NCBI GenBank assembly: GCA_905250025.1
Contig: CAJNOJ010000098.1
Span: 27,123 to 91,122, forward strand
Source of the DNA: Adineta ricciae
Taxonomy: Eukaryota > Rotifera > Eurotatoria > Adinetida > Adinetidae
Length of the DNA stretch: 64,000 nt
Direction: 5' to 3'
Every line of letters begins with the position of its first letter. The first letter of the stretch is position 1. The notes below the pieces were generated by a model. It made no database searches, was not told where the DNA came from, and was given only the letters and a program-made list of their open reading frames with translations. A program made the position numbers and the translations under genes. This document shows positions 33,680 through 43,961 of the stretch, piece after piece.

Positions 33680-36196
33680 ATGCTATCAAAGGTTCATCGA
33701 TTTATTAATACTAATCATGATCATTCTTACACGACTAATAATCGATTAACCTCATCACTTGATCGCATAGATCATATCACAAGTTCTGACGATGAAAACA
33801 ATGGTATGTTCAAACGATTTGATCTGTAGGAAAAATTTTTCTTCTGTAATTCAAATAGTTTATACTCAAACTCTACTGTATATCGTTCATGTTGACGAGA
33901 TTGAATCGACAACAGTCGATGGACAACAGTCAAATAAACCTATACGAAAAGTGTCGAAACGAACAACGGCTAGTTTTAATGAGCAACAGGAACAGCAGCA
34001 ACAACGACATTTTCATACACCAAAATTGCCACCGTCAACACCACCATCATTTAGTTTTTCCAATCCATTTCGACGTTTAAATAGTTAGTAGTTCTAATTC
34101 ATTGTTTCTTGTCATTATACAATTTTTCTTTGAAGATTTATTAAAAGCTGCTGATAAATCGACACAAAGTACATCGACACCGAACTTGAATGGTAAACTA
34201 TTCGTGAACAATTTCACTGGTAATTCTTAATACGTCTTTGACCTTTAGTGACGCCATTGAGTTCATCGACGACGAAAAAGTCGTCGCTAAACAGTCAACT
34301 TCGTTCACAAAATCAACGAAGTACTGAACGATTTCCTCCACCACCACCAGAATTTTTCGCGGATCATTCGATGCCCACGAAAAACAAACAAATGATTATT
34401 CGCGCTAGTGGTCCTGGCCTAAAAGATGGATATGTTGATGATCACTGTAAGTGCATTTTGGTTTCTAATATGCGCTAAACAATTCGTTGTAATCGAAAGG
34501 CCATTTCGATTTGAATGCACGCGACGCTGAGTTACAAAAACTCGTCATTGCAATTGATGGTCCATCGAAAGCTGATATTCAAATTCAAATTGTCGAAACG
34601 GGAATCTATCGGGTGTACTATAAGTGTCAATTGCCTGGTATAGTAATACTCATCGATATAAACGAATTCTTTTCTTGTCTTTAGGTAATTATCATCTTTC
34701 GTTAACATACGATGGTCACCATATCGATAGATCACCTTATCATCTAATCTTACATACACGGCCATCTCAAGAACAAATCGTTCCGCCTGCTAATACTCCA
34801 GTACGTGCAAAAATTGAACCTGCTGAATTTTGTGTAAGACGAATGAATAGTTTTAGAACGTCTCGAGTCGTTTTTCAAAATCTTTAGGTAAATACTCCAT
34901 GTATAGTCAATATTTATCCCGAAGTAGCTTGCAATGTCTTTCAAGCTTATGTACAAGCACCACAGGGAAATATTAATTTACCCATTATAGTCCATAAATC
35001 AGCAAAAACAGGTACGGTCGATCGAATATCAGAACGAAGAAGAGAACAACAAAAGCTTACATTTTATTTCGTTATTTAGAACGTTACGAAGTCTATTTTA
35101 TCCCAAAGACTTGTGGTAATCATTGGCTAAACGTCAATCTCAATCATACACCAATTGTCGACAATCCTTATCGACTAGTAGTTCAATCGTGTGCTACTAA
35201 GAAGTCAATGCTGAACAGTAAAGAAGAACTTTTCCATGCCTACACAGGTGAGAATCACTGTGTGGTTAAGGTGTTGGATTAGAAATCTAATGGGATCTTC
35301 CTATGTAGGTTCGCATCCTACTTGTGGCGCTTGATTTTCTCCCATTCTGTTCTGAGCTTGCATAGAAAATGGAAAGAAGAAAGAGCATGGGCACAGAATG
35401 TTCTGTAAATGCAACTTATTTTTATTTAGGTGAATTGAGTCAATTTTTCGTATCGAAATCACCCTCATCGAAAACCGGACCATTTTCTGTGGGCATCAGT
35501 GGACCATCAACAGTTTTTCTCGATGCAAATGAAACTGAATATGGCTATGAGGTAACAGATATTCTCCTCGGAAAATAAGCAGCTTATTGTTCATTTAGTT
35601 TCATTACAAACCGATTCGATCCGGGAAATATTTAATTGCGATGAAAACTGCTGGTAATCATATTCAAGGAAGTCCATTCCTTTGCCGTGTTTATGGTAAT
35701 TAGCATAAAAAAATCATGATACTTCTCCCTGAAAACTATCCTTTTAGATAAGGCCAATGATACTCTACTAGCAAGTCCTTCGAGATTACATCAAAGTACT
35801 ACTCCGACTGAACTCGAGATTATTCGTTCGTCAATGACTGGTAAAGCTTCTCAAATATGTGTTTTTGGTGCAGGTTTATACGAAGCCAAAAAGCAACACA
35901 AAGCAACGTTTAAAATCGATGCAAGTCAAGCAGGTTAAACTGAAAGAAAAACGGCAGCATTTCATTCCTCGTTAACAACGTTTTATTTAGGTCCAGGTTT
36001 ACTTTCAGTTGGCCTATACTCACCGCTCGGAGTATGCGAACGTCTTGTAATTAAACGTATTATTCCATCGTCACCTGGTTTTATTTATAAAGTTTCTTAT
36101 CGAGTGCGAACACGTGGTCAATACATGTTAACAATTGTTTATGGAGCCGATATGGAACATGTGCCTGGTAGTCCTTACCTTGTTCTCGTTGAGTAA
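33680..36196 (+). CDS. Filamin-type Ig-repeat protein
   Basis: A multi-exon gene with ATG at 33,680 (MLSKVHRFINTNHDHSY) and stop at 36,194-36,196. The N-terminus is low-complexity (poly-Gln, Pro-rich, PPPPPEFF). About four to five filamin/ABP280 repeats follow. The first is seen clearly: ASGPGLKDGYV ... AIDGPSKADIQIQIVETGIY ... YRVYYKCQLPGNYHLSLTYD ... GHHIDRSPYHLIL. Later ones include GPFSVGISGPSTVFLDANET, KTAGNHIQGSPFLCRVY and a final YGADMEHVPGSPYLVLVE. There is no actin-binding calponin-homology pair, so this is not a true filamin; it resembles short filamin-repeat scaffolds. Introns are 50-60 bp except 35,248-35,429 (182 bp), which begins with a tRNA-Ser-like sequence. Confidence 0.8.
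35248..35329 (+). tRNA. tRNA-Ser(AGA)-like sequence at the 5' end of an intron (probable pseudogene)
   Basis: The 82-nt sequence folds as a class II tRNA. It has a D-arm (ACT...GGT around TGTGGTTAA) and an anticodon arm TTGGA-TTAGAAA-TCTAA with anticodon AGA. A variable arm (GGGATCTTCCT), a perfect T-stem GTAGG-TTCGCAT-CCTAC and a TTTT terminator at 35,335-35,338 follow. The acceptor stem (GTGAGAA/TTGTGGC) has two G-G mismatches, and the T-loop has C at the normally invariant A58 position, so a working tRNA is unlikely. Its first bases GTGAG coincide exactly with the splice donor of the host intron in the filamin-repeat gene. Confidence 0.6.
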
Positions 36197-36535
36197 AACG
36201 AATTTCAAACGATGCATTTCACGTTCTTATTGTTATTTTGTTGTTTTTATGTGCATTAAATGTGACTTATTTGTTTTTCATTTGAACGTTCTTTCGATTG
36301 TAATGAAACAGTGTGCGTGCGTGTGAATTGCAAAAAACATGAAAAAGATTGATGCAGAATAAATGAAAAAGTGAATGAAAACAGGATTCGTCGCTTTTAA
36401 TAGATGACTCTTGAGAACAAACACAAAAAGAAATATTTCTCATGTTTTCAGTTGTTAAGTTTCACTAACAACAGTTTTGTGTTAAGTCAACGAATTTGAA
36501 TAGCAAACAAAATTCATTCTCTAGAACCAATTTCA

Positions 36536-36850
36536 ATGAGTAACTACAATCCAAAAACTCCGATGCAAACAGCAAGACCAAAAAATGAACATTTCTATAC
36601 AAAATTTCAAGTTCATTATGCAGGTGACATCCATGAAATCGTTTTGAAGACTAATCAAGAACCAACATGTGGTGATCTAGCAAAAGCTTTACAGCAAACA
36701 TATCGTGTTCCAATGGATAAACAAATGGTGTACTATCGTGGCCAGCCACTTCATCATCATAGTCCTAGTGGTTATGAACGTCCTCTAGCAAGATATGGCA
36801 TGTTTTCGGGAAATTTAATTCGCTTGGTTGGTAAACGCGGATTGATTTAA
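36536..36850 (+). CDS. Small ubiquitin-like-domain protein
   Basis: An intronless frame of 104 codons has its ATG at 36,536. After a polar N-terminus, KFQVHYAGDIHEIVLKTNQE..., DLAKALQQTYRVPMDKQMVY, YRGQPL and RYGMFSGNLIRLVGKRG give the beta-grasp ubiquitin-fold order. It is closest in feel to the Ubl of BAG1-type proteins (ending in LVGKRG, compare L.GKK). No Gly-Gly tail is present, so it is not a conjugated modifier. No BAG domain follows. It lies 340 bp downstream of the filamin-repeat gene. Confidence 0.65.
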   Translation: MSNYNPKTPMQTARPKNEHFYTKFQVHYAGDIHEIVLKTNQEPTCGDLAKALQQTYRVPMDKQMVYYRGQPLHHHSPSGYERPLARYGMFSGNLIRLVGKRGLI

Positions 36851-36971
36851 GCGAATGAATACGTATTTTTATTCAGACAGAAAAACACCTATTTATCCCG
36901 ATTTTTTTTTCGTTTGGAATGAAAATAAATAACTTAATAAATATGGAAGACACCGAAAAGGAAAAATATTC

Positions 36972-37819
36972 TTATGTACGTAGATTCGTTGTCGAAGAAG
37001 AAGCATTCTCTGATGGACGTATTGAAACAACTGATGCATCACATTGTAATAGACGAGCAATGGATGGATCTGATTTAGCACCTATTCAACGAATAGAAGT
37101 AGGGTTCTTCGTTTTTTTTATTAGTAGCAAATCAAAAGAAAAACTACCTTCAATAAATTCTTCACGTGTCAATTTCCCATCATGATCAGTATCAAATATG
37201 TTGAAAATCTAATCGAAACAACATACAATGACTGAAGATTACCTATTCGATTTTACCTTGTCAGTTCGTTTTTCCGGTGTTGACTCATCTTCTGGCATTT
37301 GCATAATAGTTCCAACCATTTGATAGATTGCCTAGAAAAATAACTTTAATCGAAATCTTTTCAGATCCGTTCAAATCAACTTACAGTAACAATTTCGAGC
37401 ATTTCATCTTTCGTTATAAATCCATCACCATTTGTATCATAAAGACCGAACGCCCAATTTAATTTTTGTTCGAGATTTCCCTTTGATGTGATACTCAATG
37501 CAGTGAGAAATTCTCGAAATGATATTCGTTGATTACGATCAGCATCAAAACGTCGAAAAACATGTTCAGCAAAAGCTGATGAATTACCTGCTGGAAATAC
37601 TTGAGCATAGATTTTTTTAAACTCATCCGATGTTAATTGTCCACTTGGACAATCCTTATGAAAACATTTGTACCAGTCTTCTGTGAAATTCAAATAAGGC
37701 AAGTTTTTCTTTAAATCGAATCTGTGTTACATACGAATTTCAGTATCAGTAAATGTAGTTAGATGACGGAAATAATCGAGATCCGCTTGTCGAAGTTTAC
37801 CAGGAGGTTTATTACCCAT
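36972..37819 (-). CDS. Neuronal calcium sensor (visinin/neurocalcin/hippocalcin type)
   Basis: There are five exons: 37,735-37,819, 37,385-37,680, 37,257-37,331, 37,148-37,208 and 36,972-37,081. The start [13 protein letters not shown] carries the N-terminal Gly used for myristoylation in this family, although Pro at position 6 is not the usual Ser/Thr. [15 protein letters not shown] is the degenerate first EF-hand with its Cys-Pro. Calcium-type loops follow: [24 protein letters not shown] and [12 protein letters not shown]. The C-terminus [16 protein letters not shown] is the neurocalcin/visinin-like signature, followed by an extra 18-residue tail. The protein is a calcium-myristoyl switch acting on membrane signalling. 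Confidence 0.9.
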
Positions 37820-38094
37820 TGAAAAACAAATCTACTTTTACAGATTCACATTCGTTCTCAGCAAAATTGAAATATACAATCAGGAGAAATTATCGAATTG
37901 AATAAAGAACAAATGATATGATAATATCGTAGAACGCAGTGCACTCTGTCTTATTTTCCTATTGGTTACTCACATCAACCAGTTAAGATTATGTTTATTT
38001 TTTTCTATAGTGGTTAAATCGAATGTGTACATATAGCATGTAGTCGCAGGATTGTATCTTTCATAAATTCCTTTTTTTCTAGATATCTATTAAG
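37820..38094. promoter_or_regulatory. Divergent intergenic region, calcium sensor / CX9C gene
   Basis: 275 bp lie between divergent start codons. No clear TATA box was identified. Confidence 0.35.
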
Positions 38095-38902
38095 ATGGTC
38101 GAAGATATGAAAGCAGATGAGAAGAACGAGCCCAAGGCTCCTCTTCTGTCAGCTAAATTATCGTACCCGACACGTCCCTATGTCGCTCAAATGCCTGCAT
38201 TGATGCGTCTTATTGGTCATTACACTGATGCTGGTCGACCGATGCCAGCACCTGGTTCACCTCAAGCTGAAACAGCTCTTCGTAGTTATCAAGAGGATGA
38301 ACAAGAACAGAAACTTGTTTATAATCAGGATACTCAACCAATCGAAAAAGTCAATCCATTTGTTCGTTGGCATCGACGATGGTATCGTAGTAAAATCGTT
38401 GAGCCAACACCAGTAGTCGGTGCATTATATTCATCATATAATATGGCTCTTGAACCTTGGGCTATGGGTCTTGGTGATAATGCTTGTACCAAATTATTCA
38501 AACAGTATCGAATGTGCACTCATATGGTCAGTAGTTTTTGAACAATCCTATGTCCTGATCGAGTGCTATTCAAAATATGTTCTTTTTCATTGATAGATGC
38601 CGAGTACTCGCCGTTCTTTATGCGAAGATGAAAGAGAAGATGTTCGTGAATGTCTCCATGGACAGAAACGAGTAAGTATACATATCAAATATGAAAAGAA
38701 TACATTCTATACACTTTTCTTTTATTTAGTTTCTTCGTCAACAATACATGTATCAACACCGGTAAGTAACGCCTCTTTTTGTTGAACATGGATTATACTG
38801 AATTATGCATTTTTCATTGACAGTGTTAAGAAAAGCCTTCCATTTCCAGAAGATCCGATCATCGACGGTTATAATTGGCCTTCATTTAAATATTTGAACT
38901 AA
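38095..38902 (+). CDS. Twin-CX9C mitochondrial protein, NDUFS5-like with N-terminal extension
   Basis: Exons are 38,095-38,526, 38,597-38,671, 38,730-38,761 and 38,824-38,902, joined in frame to give about 205 residues. The twin CX9C (CHCH) module is CTKLFKQYRMC ... CEDEREDVREC, followed by LHGQKRFLRQ. This matches the complex I 15-kDa subunit NDUFS5 (C..F...W..C ... R ... C..E.DD..ECL..QK..RR). CX9C proteins are imported into the intermembrane space by Mia40 oxidation. About 135 residues precede the module (PTRPYVAQMPALMRLIGHYT and PFVRWHRRWYRSKIVEPTPV), far more than in animal NDUFS5. A different CX9C subunit is therefore possible. Confidence 0.6.
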
Positions 38903-39064
38903 ACCATTTTTCTCTTCTCTCTTTTATTTTCATCTTTCATCCTATCCTCTTCATTTTGTACTTAGTTTTTGTTTTCTCTCTTCCTCTCCATCAAATAAAC
39001 TACCAAAAGTCCTTTTAATTGCTATCATTGCAAAAATATTCTTCGTCATTTATAGAATATAATT

Positions 39065-39963
39065 ATGGTATCATTGATACTCAAACAAGCCCTTCAACGA
39101 ACATGTAGTTTTAGTCGATCAACTTTTCGATATGCCTCTTCATCGCCCGTTGTTCAACGACATATTATTCAAGAAGATGGTAACGTTCTTTCTTATAACA
39201 TCAAATCTTGCTATTGTTGCTTTACTCGTGAATTCGACAGATGTGACACGACCAAGAAACGATAATAACAGTACACCGATCACACCAGATGACCCAATGA
39301 ATCACGATGATTATTTCAATGTCCGTTCAATGGTCACACTCGAAGATCTTTTCAAGTAGGTATGTTTAAGTGCACCTCTGTATGACTGACTTTCCTTCGT
39401 ACTTTAGAAATCGCGCACATTATGGTCATGTCACTGGAATGAGAAATCCTTGGATGTCTCAGTACATCTATGGCCATCGACTAGATGTGGATATCATCGA
39501 TTTAGACAAAACGTTACCAATGCTTCATTCAGCATTGAACTTTCTTGCCCATATTGCTTATCGTCAAGGTATTATTTTGTTTCTCACACGGTATCCAGCT
39601 CATGTACCGTTGGTTGAACGCGCCGCACGTGATTGTGGTGAATATGCACATTGTCGAACATGGGATCACCCATTTACGAACACCCAAACATTATTCGGAT
39701 ATGATATTCGTCTACCAGATGTATGCATCTTCACTCATACATTGGCACCACCAAATCAACTCCATCCAGCCATAAGCGATTCAAATAAACTGTTAATACC
39801 AACGATTGCATTGTGCGACACAGACTGTAATCCAAACATTATCACATATCCAGTTCCAAGCAATGATGATACAACGAAACTAGTTGAATTCTATTTGACA
39901 TTGTTTCAGCAAGCCATCATGGCTGGAAAAGAGAAAAGACGTGAAAAGGATTCGTCTAATTAG
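39065..39963 (+). CDS. MRPS2: Mitochondrial small-subunit ribosomal protein uS2m
   Basis: Three exons, 39,065-39,179, 39,241-39,355 and 39,408-39,963, join in frame to about 261 residues. The N-terminus (MVSLILKQALQRTCSFSRST) is a basic, Ser-rich mitochondrial presequence. The uS2 core follows: LEDLFKNRAHYGHVTGMRNP (the L....FG...G pattern), YIYGHRLDVDIIDLDKTLPM, ILFLTRYPAHVPLVERAARD, and PDVCIFTHTL with LLIPTIALCDTDCNPNIITY (the uS2 'P.i.l.Dt..dP' strand and turn). It belongs to the mitoribosome. Confidence 0.93.
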
Positions 39964-40133
39964 TTAAAAATAAAAACGAAATACATCTTGTATCTATTGT
40001 TTTCTTTTGATTAAGAAATCAGATTAAAAAATGACGAAGAAAAAGTTCTTGATAGTTAACATAACAAACAAAGATCGTCAGACACTCGTCACAGTTATAT
40101 CTTCTGGTAGAACATTGGATTAAACTCATTTTC

Positions 40134-40367
40134 TCACGCAGCAGTCGATGAACATGCGCTTTCCTGTATTCGTTGAGCGTTTAATGTGTCGACGTTTTGT
40201 ACAAATCGCTCTGTAGCATCATTAATTATCTTTATTCGCTTTTCTATACGAAACAAAAAATTGAATTCATCCGATTTCAATCGATTATGAAGAAGGGGAA
40301 ATGGAACGAACAATGACTTTGTCATAAAAATCAAGAGCATTTACCTTTCGTTGAATGTCTGAATACA
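40134..40367 (-). CDS. Possible two-exon small gene
   Basis: Exons 40,345-40,367 or slightly longer (starting MHYSMYSDIQRK) and 40,134-40,316 (SLFVPFPLLHNRLKSDEFNF ... QESACSSTAA) join in phase 0 over a 28-bp gap of GT...AG form. That gap is shorter than other introns here. The second exon is helical and Lys/Arg/Asn-rich, with a heptad-like pattern, and no family is recognised. A different upstream exon is possible. Confidence 0.3.
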
Positions 40368-40405
40368 TCGAATAATGCATATCGATCAATTTCGTTGTTT
40401 GTCAT

Positions 40406-41772
40406 GCGACTCCCCCAGTGATGAATAAAAATACCATAGCAAATGATTTCATTGATGTCTTTACCGTTTAAATGAATGAATTGTCAAACAATTATATCTA
40501 TGCGAGGTTATTGGAAAAAAAAAACTTTTTCAATTTTTTCAGTATTGTGAGTGATGTTCTCGAGCAACGTTATAGTCTCTCCTTCATCCCCCTTTTTATA
40601 CAGCTCAATATCGTTTCTGTGCTCTATCATCACTGCACTGTCAGTGAATACAATGATCACAGTATTTTTCACATCTAAGTAAAAAGACACCAATAGATGA
40701 GTCTGACTGATCCAACACAATCGTTTAGTTGATGAATTCCAACAGGTAAATAGTCATTACCTAATTTTGAAAGCAATGAAAGGATTGATTGCGCTATAGC
40801 TTTGTCGCATTTTTCGTACACCGAGTTTCACATTTGAACTCGTCATTCTCTTCAGCTTCTTCTCGATGATGACATACAAAAACATTTGAAAACCTAGGCA
40901 CTGCACTTGTTTATGCTGTATATGTCTGTAGAAAATTGCCATTAACTTAATAAATTCTTTCATTATATAAGACGATAATTCCGCTGGATTACTGGCGAAA
41001 CAACAATGTATTCGACTTGGATTGATTCAAATGGTGATAAAATGATTTCCAAGAATGATTTCAATTTTAATTTCCTCGACTGAAAGGAGAGTCATACGAA
41101 AAAAAATAGTTTGTATGTTTGTCTGTTTCTGTCAGGGTCAGAGGTCAAAAAAAACATTTTTTTCGAAAATGCTCACAACTTCATGAAACATCGTTTGGGA
41201 GGACTCCTGAAGCTCGAGGTTGGCTGAAGGAGGGGTGAAGGGGCAGGGACGTGACAGAAATGAAGAAAACATCTCATCCACGCCTGAGAGGAGGGCTACA
41301 TGGAAGAGTTGATTACGAAAAAGTAAAAACATACTCGGTTGACTGTCGCATACCAAAGGCCAGTAATCCAAAAACACATTCATTCACAAATTACATACTG
41401 GAGAGCAATCTTAAATGCTGACCTTCGATATATTGAAACTTTTTGTAGGCCTGGCCTTTAAGCTTTTTAATTAAGGAGATAGTCTCAAATGTTCGGACGC
41501 GGATAATTTTATCTATGAGATGCTGAGGGAATGCTAATTAATTTTCGATACTTTTTAGTGGCACACGGGTAATTATCTGATATATAGGGATAGCTTTGGA
41601 GCGGCGAGTTGTGAGTGGCGCCTGGTAATCTAGCCAGTTACCAAAGTATCAACAATCCGACACGTTCGAATGCGAAATATATACAGAGTCTCATTTGGTC
41701 TCACTGAAATTATCTTTCTTTTAGAAAAAGGAGGACATGTTTAAAGGTGCAAGTCCATAATAGTCATTTATA
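40406..41772. other. Gene-poor interval left of the foldback element
   Basis: No supported gene. Part of it (about 41,105-41,170: TTTGTATGTTTGTCTGT, CAGGGTCAGAGGTC, runs of A) resembles the start of the dispersed repeat seen at 48,064 and 54,606, suggesting a divergent copy. 41,440-41,760 is slightly more GC-rich and unrecognised. Confidence 0.4.
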
Positions 41773-42420
41773 GACGTTGGTGAAGTTAGCACCATATTCG
41801 AGTAAAAGCTTTCCATATTCGTTTAGGAATGCGTTCCAACCGTTCCAATCAGCGTTCCAAGTAGAACTCGGCGAGCTCTATCTAATGGTGTATTTATATT
41901 TTCCATAGTTCAAACGATGGTTAAAAAAATTAAAAAATACTTCATTTTTTTACTAAAATGCTGGCACCATATTCGAGTAAAAGCTTTCCATATTCGTTCN
42001 GAACTCGGCGAGCTCTATCTAATGGTGTATTTATATTTTCCATAGTTCAAACGATGGTTAAAAAAATTAAAAAATACTTCATTTTTTTACTAAAATGCTG
42101 GCACCATATTCGAGTAAAAGCTTTCCATATTCGTTCAGGAATGCGTTCCAACCGTTCCAAACAGTGTTCCACGTAGAACTCAACGAGCTCTATCTAGTGG
42201 TATGCTCAGTTTCCCCCATAACTCGAGTTTTTATTTTTAGGCTTCTAATAACGGCAGTACTGATCCAAAAAACCAAAGTTGGGACTAGGTCGCGACTGAG
42301 CATACCACTAGATAGAGCTCGCTGAGTTCTACTTGGAACGCTGTTTGGAACCGTTGGAACGCATTCTTGAACGAATATGGAAAGCTTTTACTCGAATATG
42401 GTGCTAATTTCACCGACGTC
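41773..42420. mobile_element. Foldback-type element with long terminal inverted repeats
   Basis: The left end, starting GACGTTGGTGAAGTTAGC, and the right end, whose complement starts GACGTCGGTGAAATTAGC, match as inverted repeats for about 120 bp (both include ATTCGAGTAAAAGCTTTCC and GCGTTCCAAC). The element is flanked by ATTTATA on both sides (41,766-41,772 and 42,421-42,427), extendable to GTCATTTATA. The left repeat unit is present three times in tandem, two copies being an identical 136-bp block split by an N at 42,000. There is no coding capacity. Long terminal repeats and a 7-10 bp duplication fit a Mutator- or foldback-like non-autonomous element; the superfamily is uncertain. Confidence 0.8.
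41864..42136. repeat. Identical 136-bp tandem duplication separated by an N
   Basis: 41,864-41,999 and 42,001-42,136 are identical as far as I can read (both GAACTCGGCGAGC... to ...CCATATTCGTTC), with the single N at 42,000 between them. This could be a scaffolding artefact or a collapsed longer array. Confidence 0.85.
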
Positions 42421-42427
42421 ATTTATA

Positions 42428-42873
42428 GCGAACTTCTGCTTCCTGTGAAGAGTAATTATCAGTCAGGAATATAGAATAATTAAAAGCAACACAAGTAGTC
42501 CTTTGACTCTTTTGAAGACTGTGAGGCGAATGAAGATCAGTCTCTGGGGACCCTTTCAAAGGTTATACTTCTGTCTTTTTTTTTCATAGAACGCACATAA
42601 GACTATTTTATTTTCAGTCAGTGGTTCAGTCGAGGGCATAGCGAGTCTGCCTCTGTTAGGAACCGTAACGAGCCAAGAAGGAAGAAAACTGTGAACGGGA
42701 CTTCACGAAGAGTTGTATGAAAACCTTTATTGACCAAAAAATGAAAGGAAGAAAAAAAAAGAAAAACAACAACAGGAAGAAAGAACGAGAGCCTAAACGA
42801 AGGATCGTCCATCTATTTAATATAGATGGCGATTCTGACAGTCTCGACGAACGTTACTAGTATTTAAAATAAT
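42428..42873. other. Interval between the foldback element and the SDR gene
   Basis: No gene is seen. A perfect 8-bp hairpin (CCATCTAT-ttaat-ATAGATGG) lies at about 42,809-42,829, just past the SDR stop on its strand, and may mark the 3' end of that gene. Confidence 0.35.
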
Positions 42874-43961
42874 TTATAAATGTTTGGTTTTTTCATTAAT
42901 AATCTTTTCGCTTAATTCCCATAATTCTCGTGCTTTTTTCGAATCATAAGCAATTGAACTTGGTTGGGCTACTCGACAATTAGAATGATATTTTCCAGGT
43001 TGAGCTTCATCTGATAAAGCACAATACAAAGTTGTCATTGCTCCTTGACGTATAGATTTAGAAATTATTTTTGAAAGAAGCGATATAATTAACATCTTAT
43101 AAGATTTGTTATCACGACTTAAGCCTGTTGTTCTAACTCCACCAGGATGAAGTGAATAAGCTTTAATACCTTGATTGCCATAACGTCTTTGTAATTCATT
43201 TACATGTAGAATATTCGCTAATTTTGACTCAGAAACAGCTCGAAAAGGATCATATGAATTACTATGAATAAAATCAGTATTTTCTTTAGCATAAACATGT
43301 CCTTGACTGCTGACATTAACAATACGTCCATTTGATTTGATTAATAATGGTAGAAGAAGTTGAGTTAAATAAAAATGACCAACTAAATAAAAACATACGA
43401 ATATAAATATCTCATTAAATGATATAACATACTATGATTTGTTCCAAAAGTACTTTCTAATCCATCTTTAGTAAATTCTTTATGTTCTTTGATAACACCA
43501 GCATTATTAATTAAAATATCAACTTTATCAATTTTTTCAGCGAACGCTTTTACACTTGCTAAATCAGTTAAATCTAAATTATAACCAATAACATTTCCAT
43601 TTGATTCTTTACTTAATTCTTGAGCAACACGTTCTGCTCGCATTTGATTACGTATACCAACAATAACACGCGCATGAAGTTTAGCTAATTCAATTGCTGT
43701 CATTCGACCAATTCCAGAAGCGGCACCAGTAACAATAACAGTTTGATTATTTAAATTCTTTGTCGATGTATATGAATGACCAGATCTTAATCGTTCATTT
43801 ATTATTCGAAAGATAAAAATTTGAATAATTATATAAATGAATGTATAAGTCCCTGAATGAACAAAAAATATTATAAATATGAATAATAATATATTTCCGA
43901 AGACAAATAGTGCTGATTTAGTCTCTGGTTCTTTTAATGCAATTTTCAATGAAAAAGCCAT
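42874..43961 (-). CDS. Short-chain dehydrogenase/reductase, retinol-dehydrogenase-like, catalytic Tyr absent
   Basis: Exons 43,433-43,961 (ATG at 43,961) and 42,874-43,382 join in frame over a 50-bp intron (...FGTNH-IGHFYLTQLLLPLL...). Two hydrophobic N-terminal segments precede the Rossmann fold. The cofactor motif is VTGAASGIG, followed by LDLTDLASV and ILINNAGV. The family layout is that of RDH11-14/WWOX-type membrane SDRs acting on retinoids or lipids with NADP(H). At the active site, where YxxxK is expected before LAN, the sequence is AVSESKLANIL: Val replaces the catalytic Tyr while Lys is kept. LHPGGVRT follows normally. Either the enzyme is inactive or has a changed role, or a base is wrong. 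The rest of the frame is intact. Confidence 0.88.

Noticed and set aside
35248-35329. A functional tRNA-Ser gene
   Set aside because: Two G-G mismatches in the acceptor stem and loss of A58 in the T-loop argue against function, so it is listed as a probable pseudogene.
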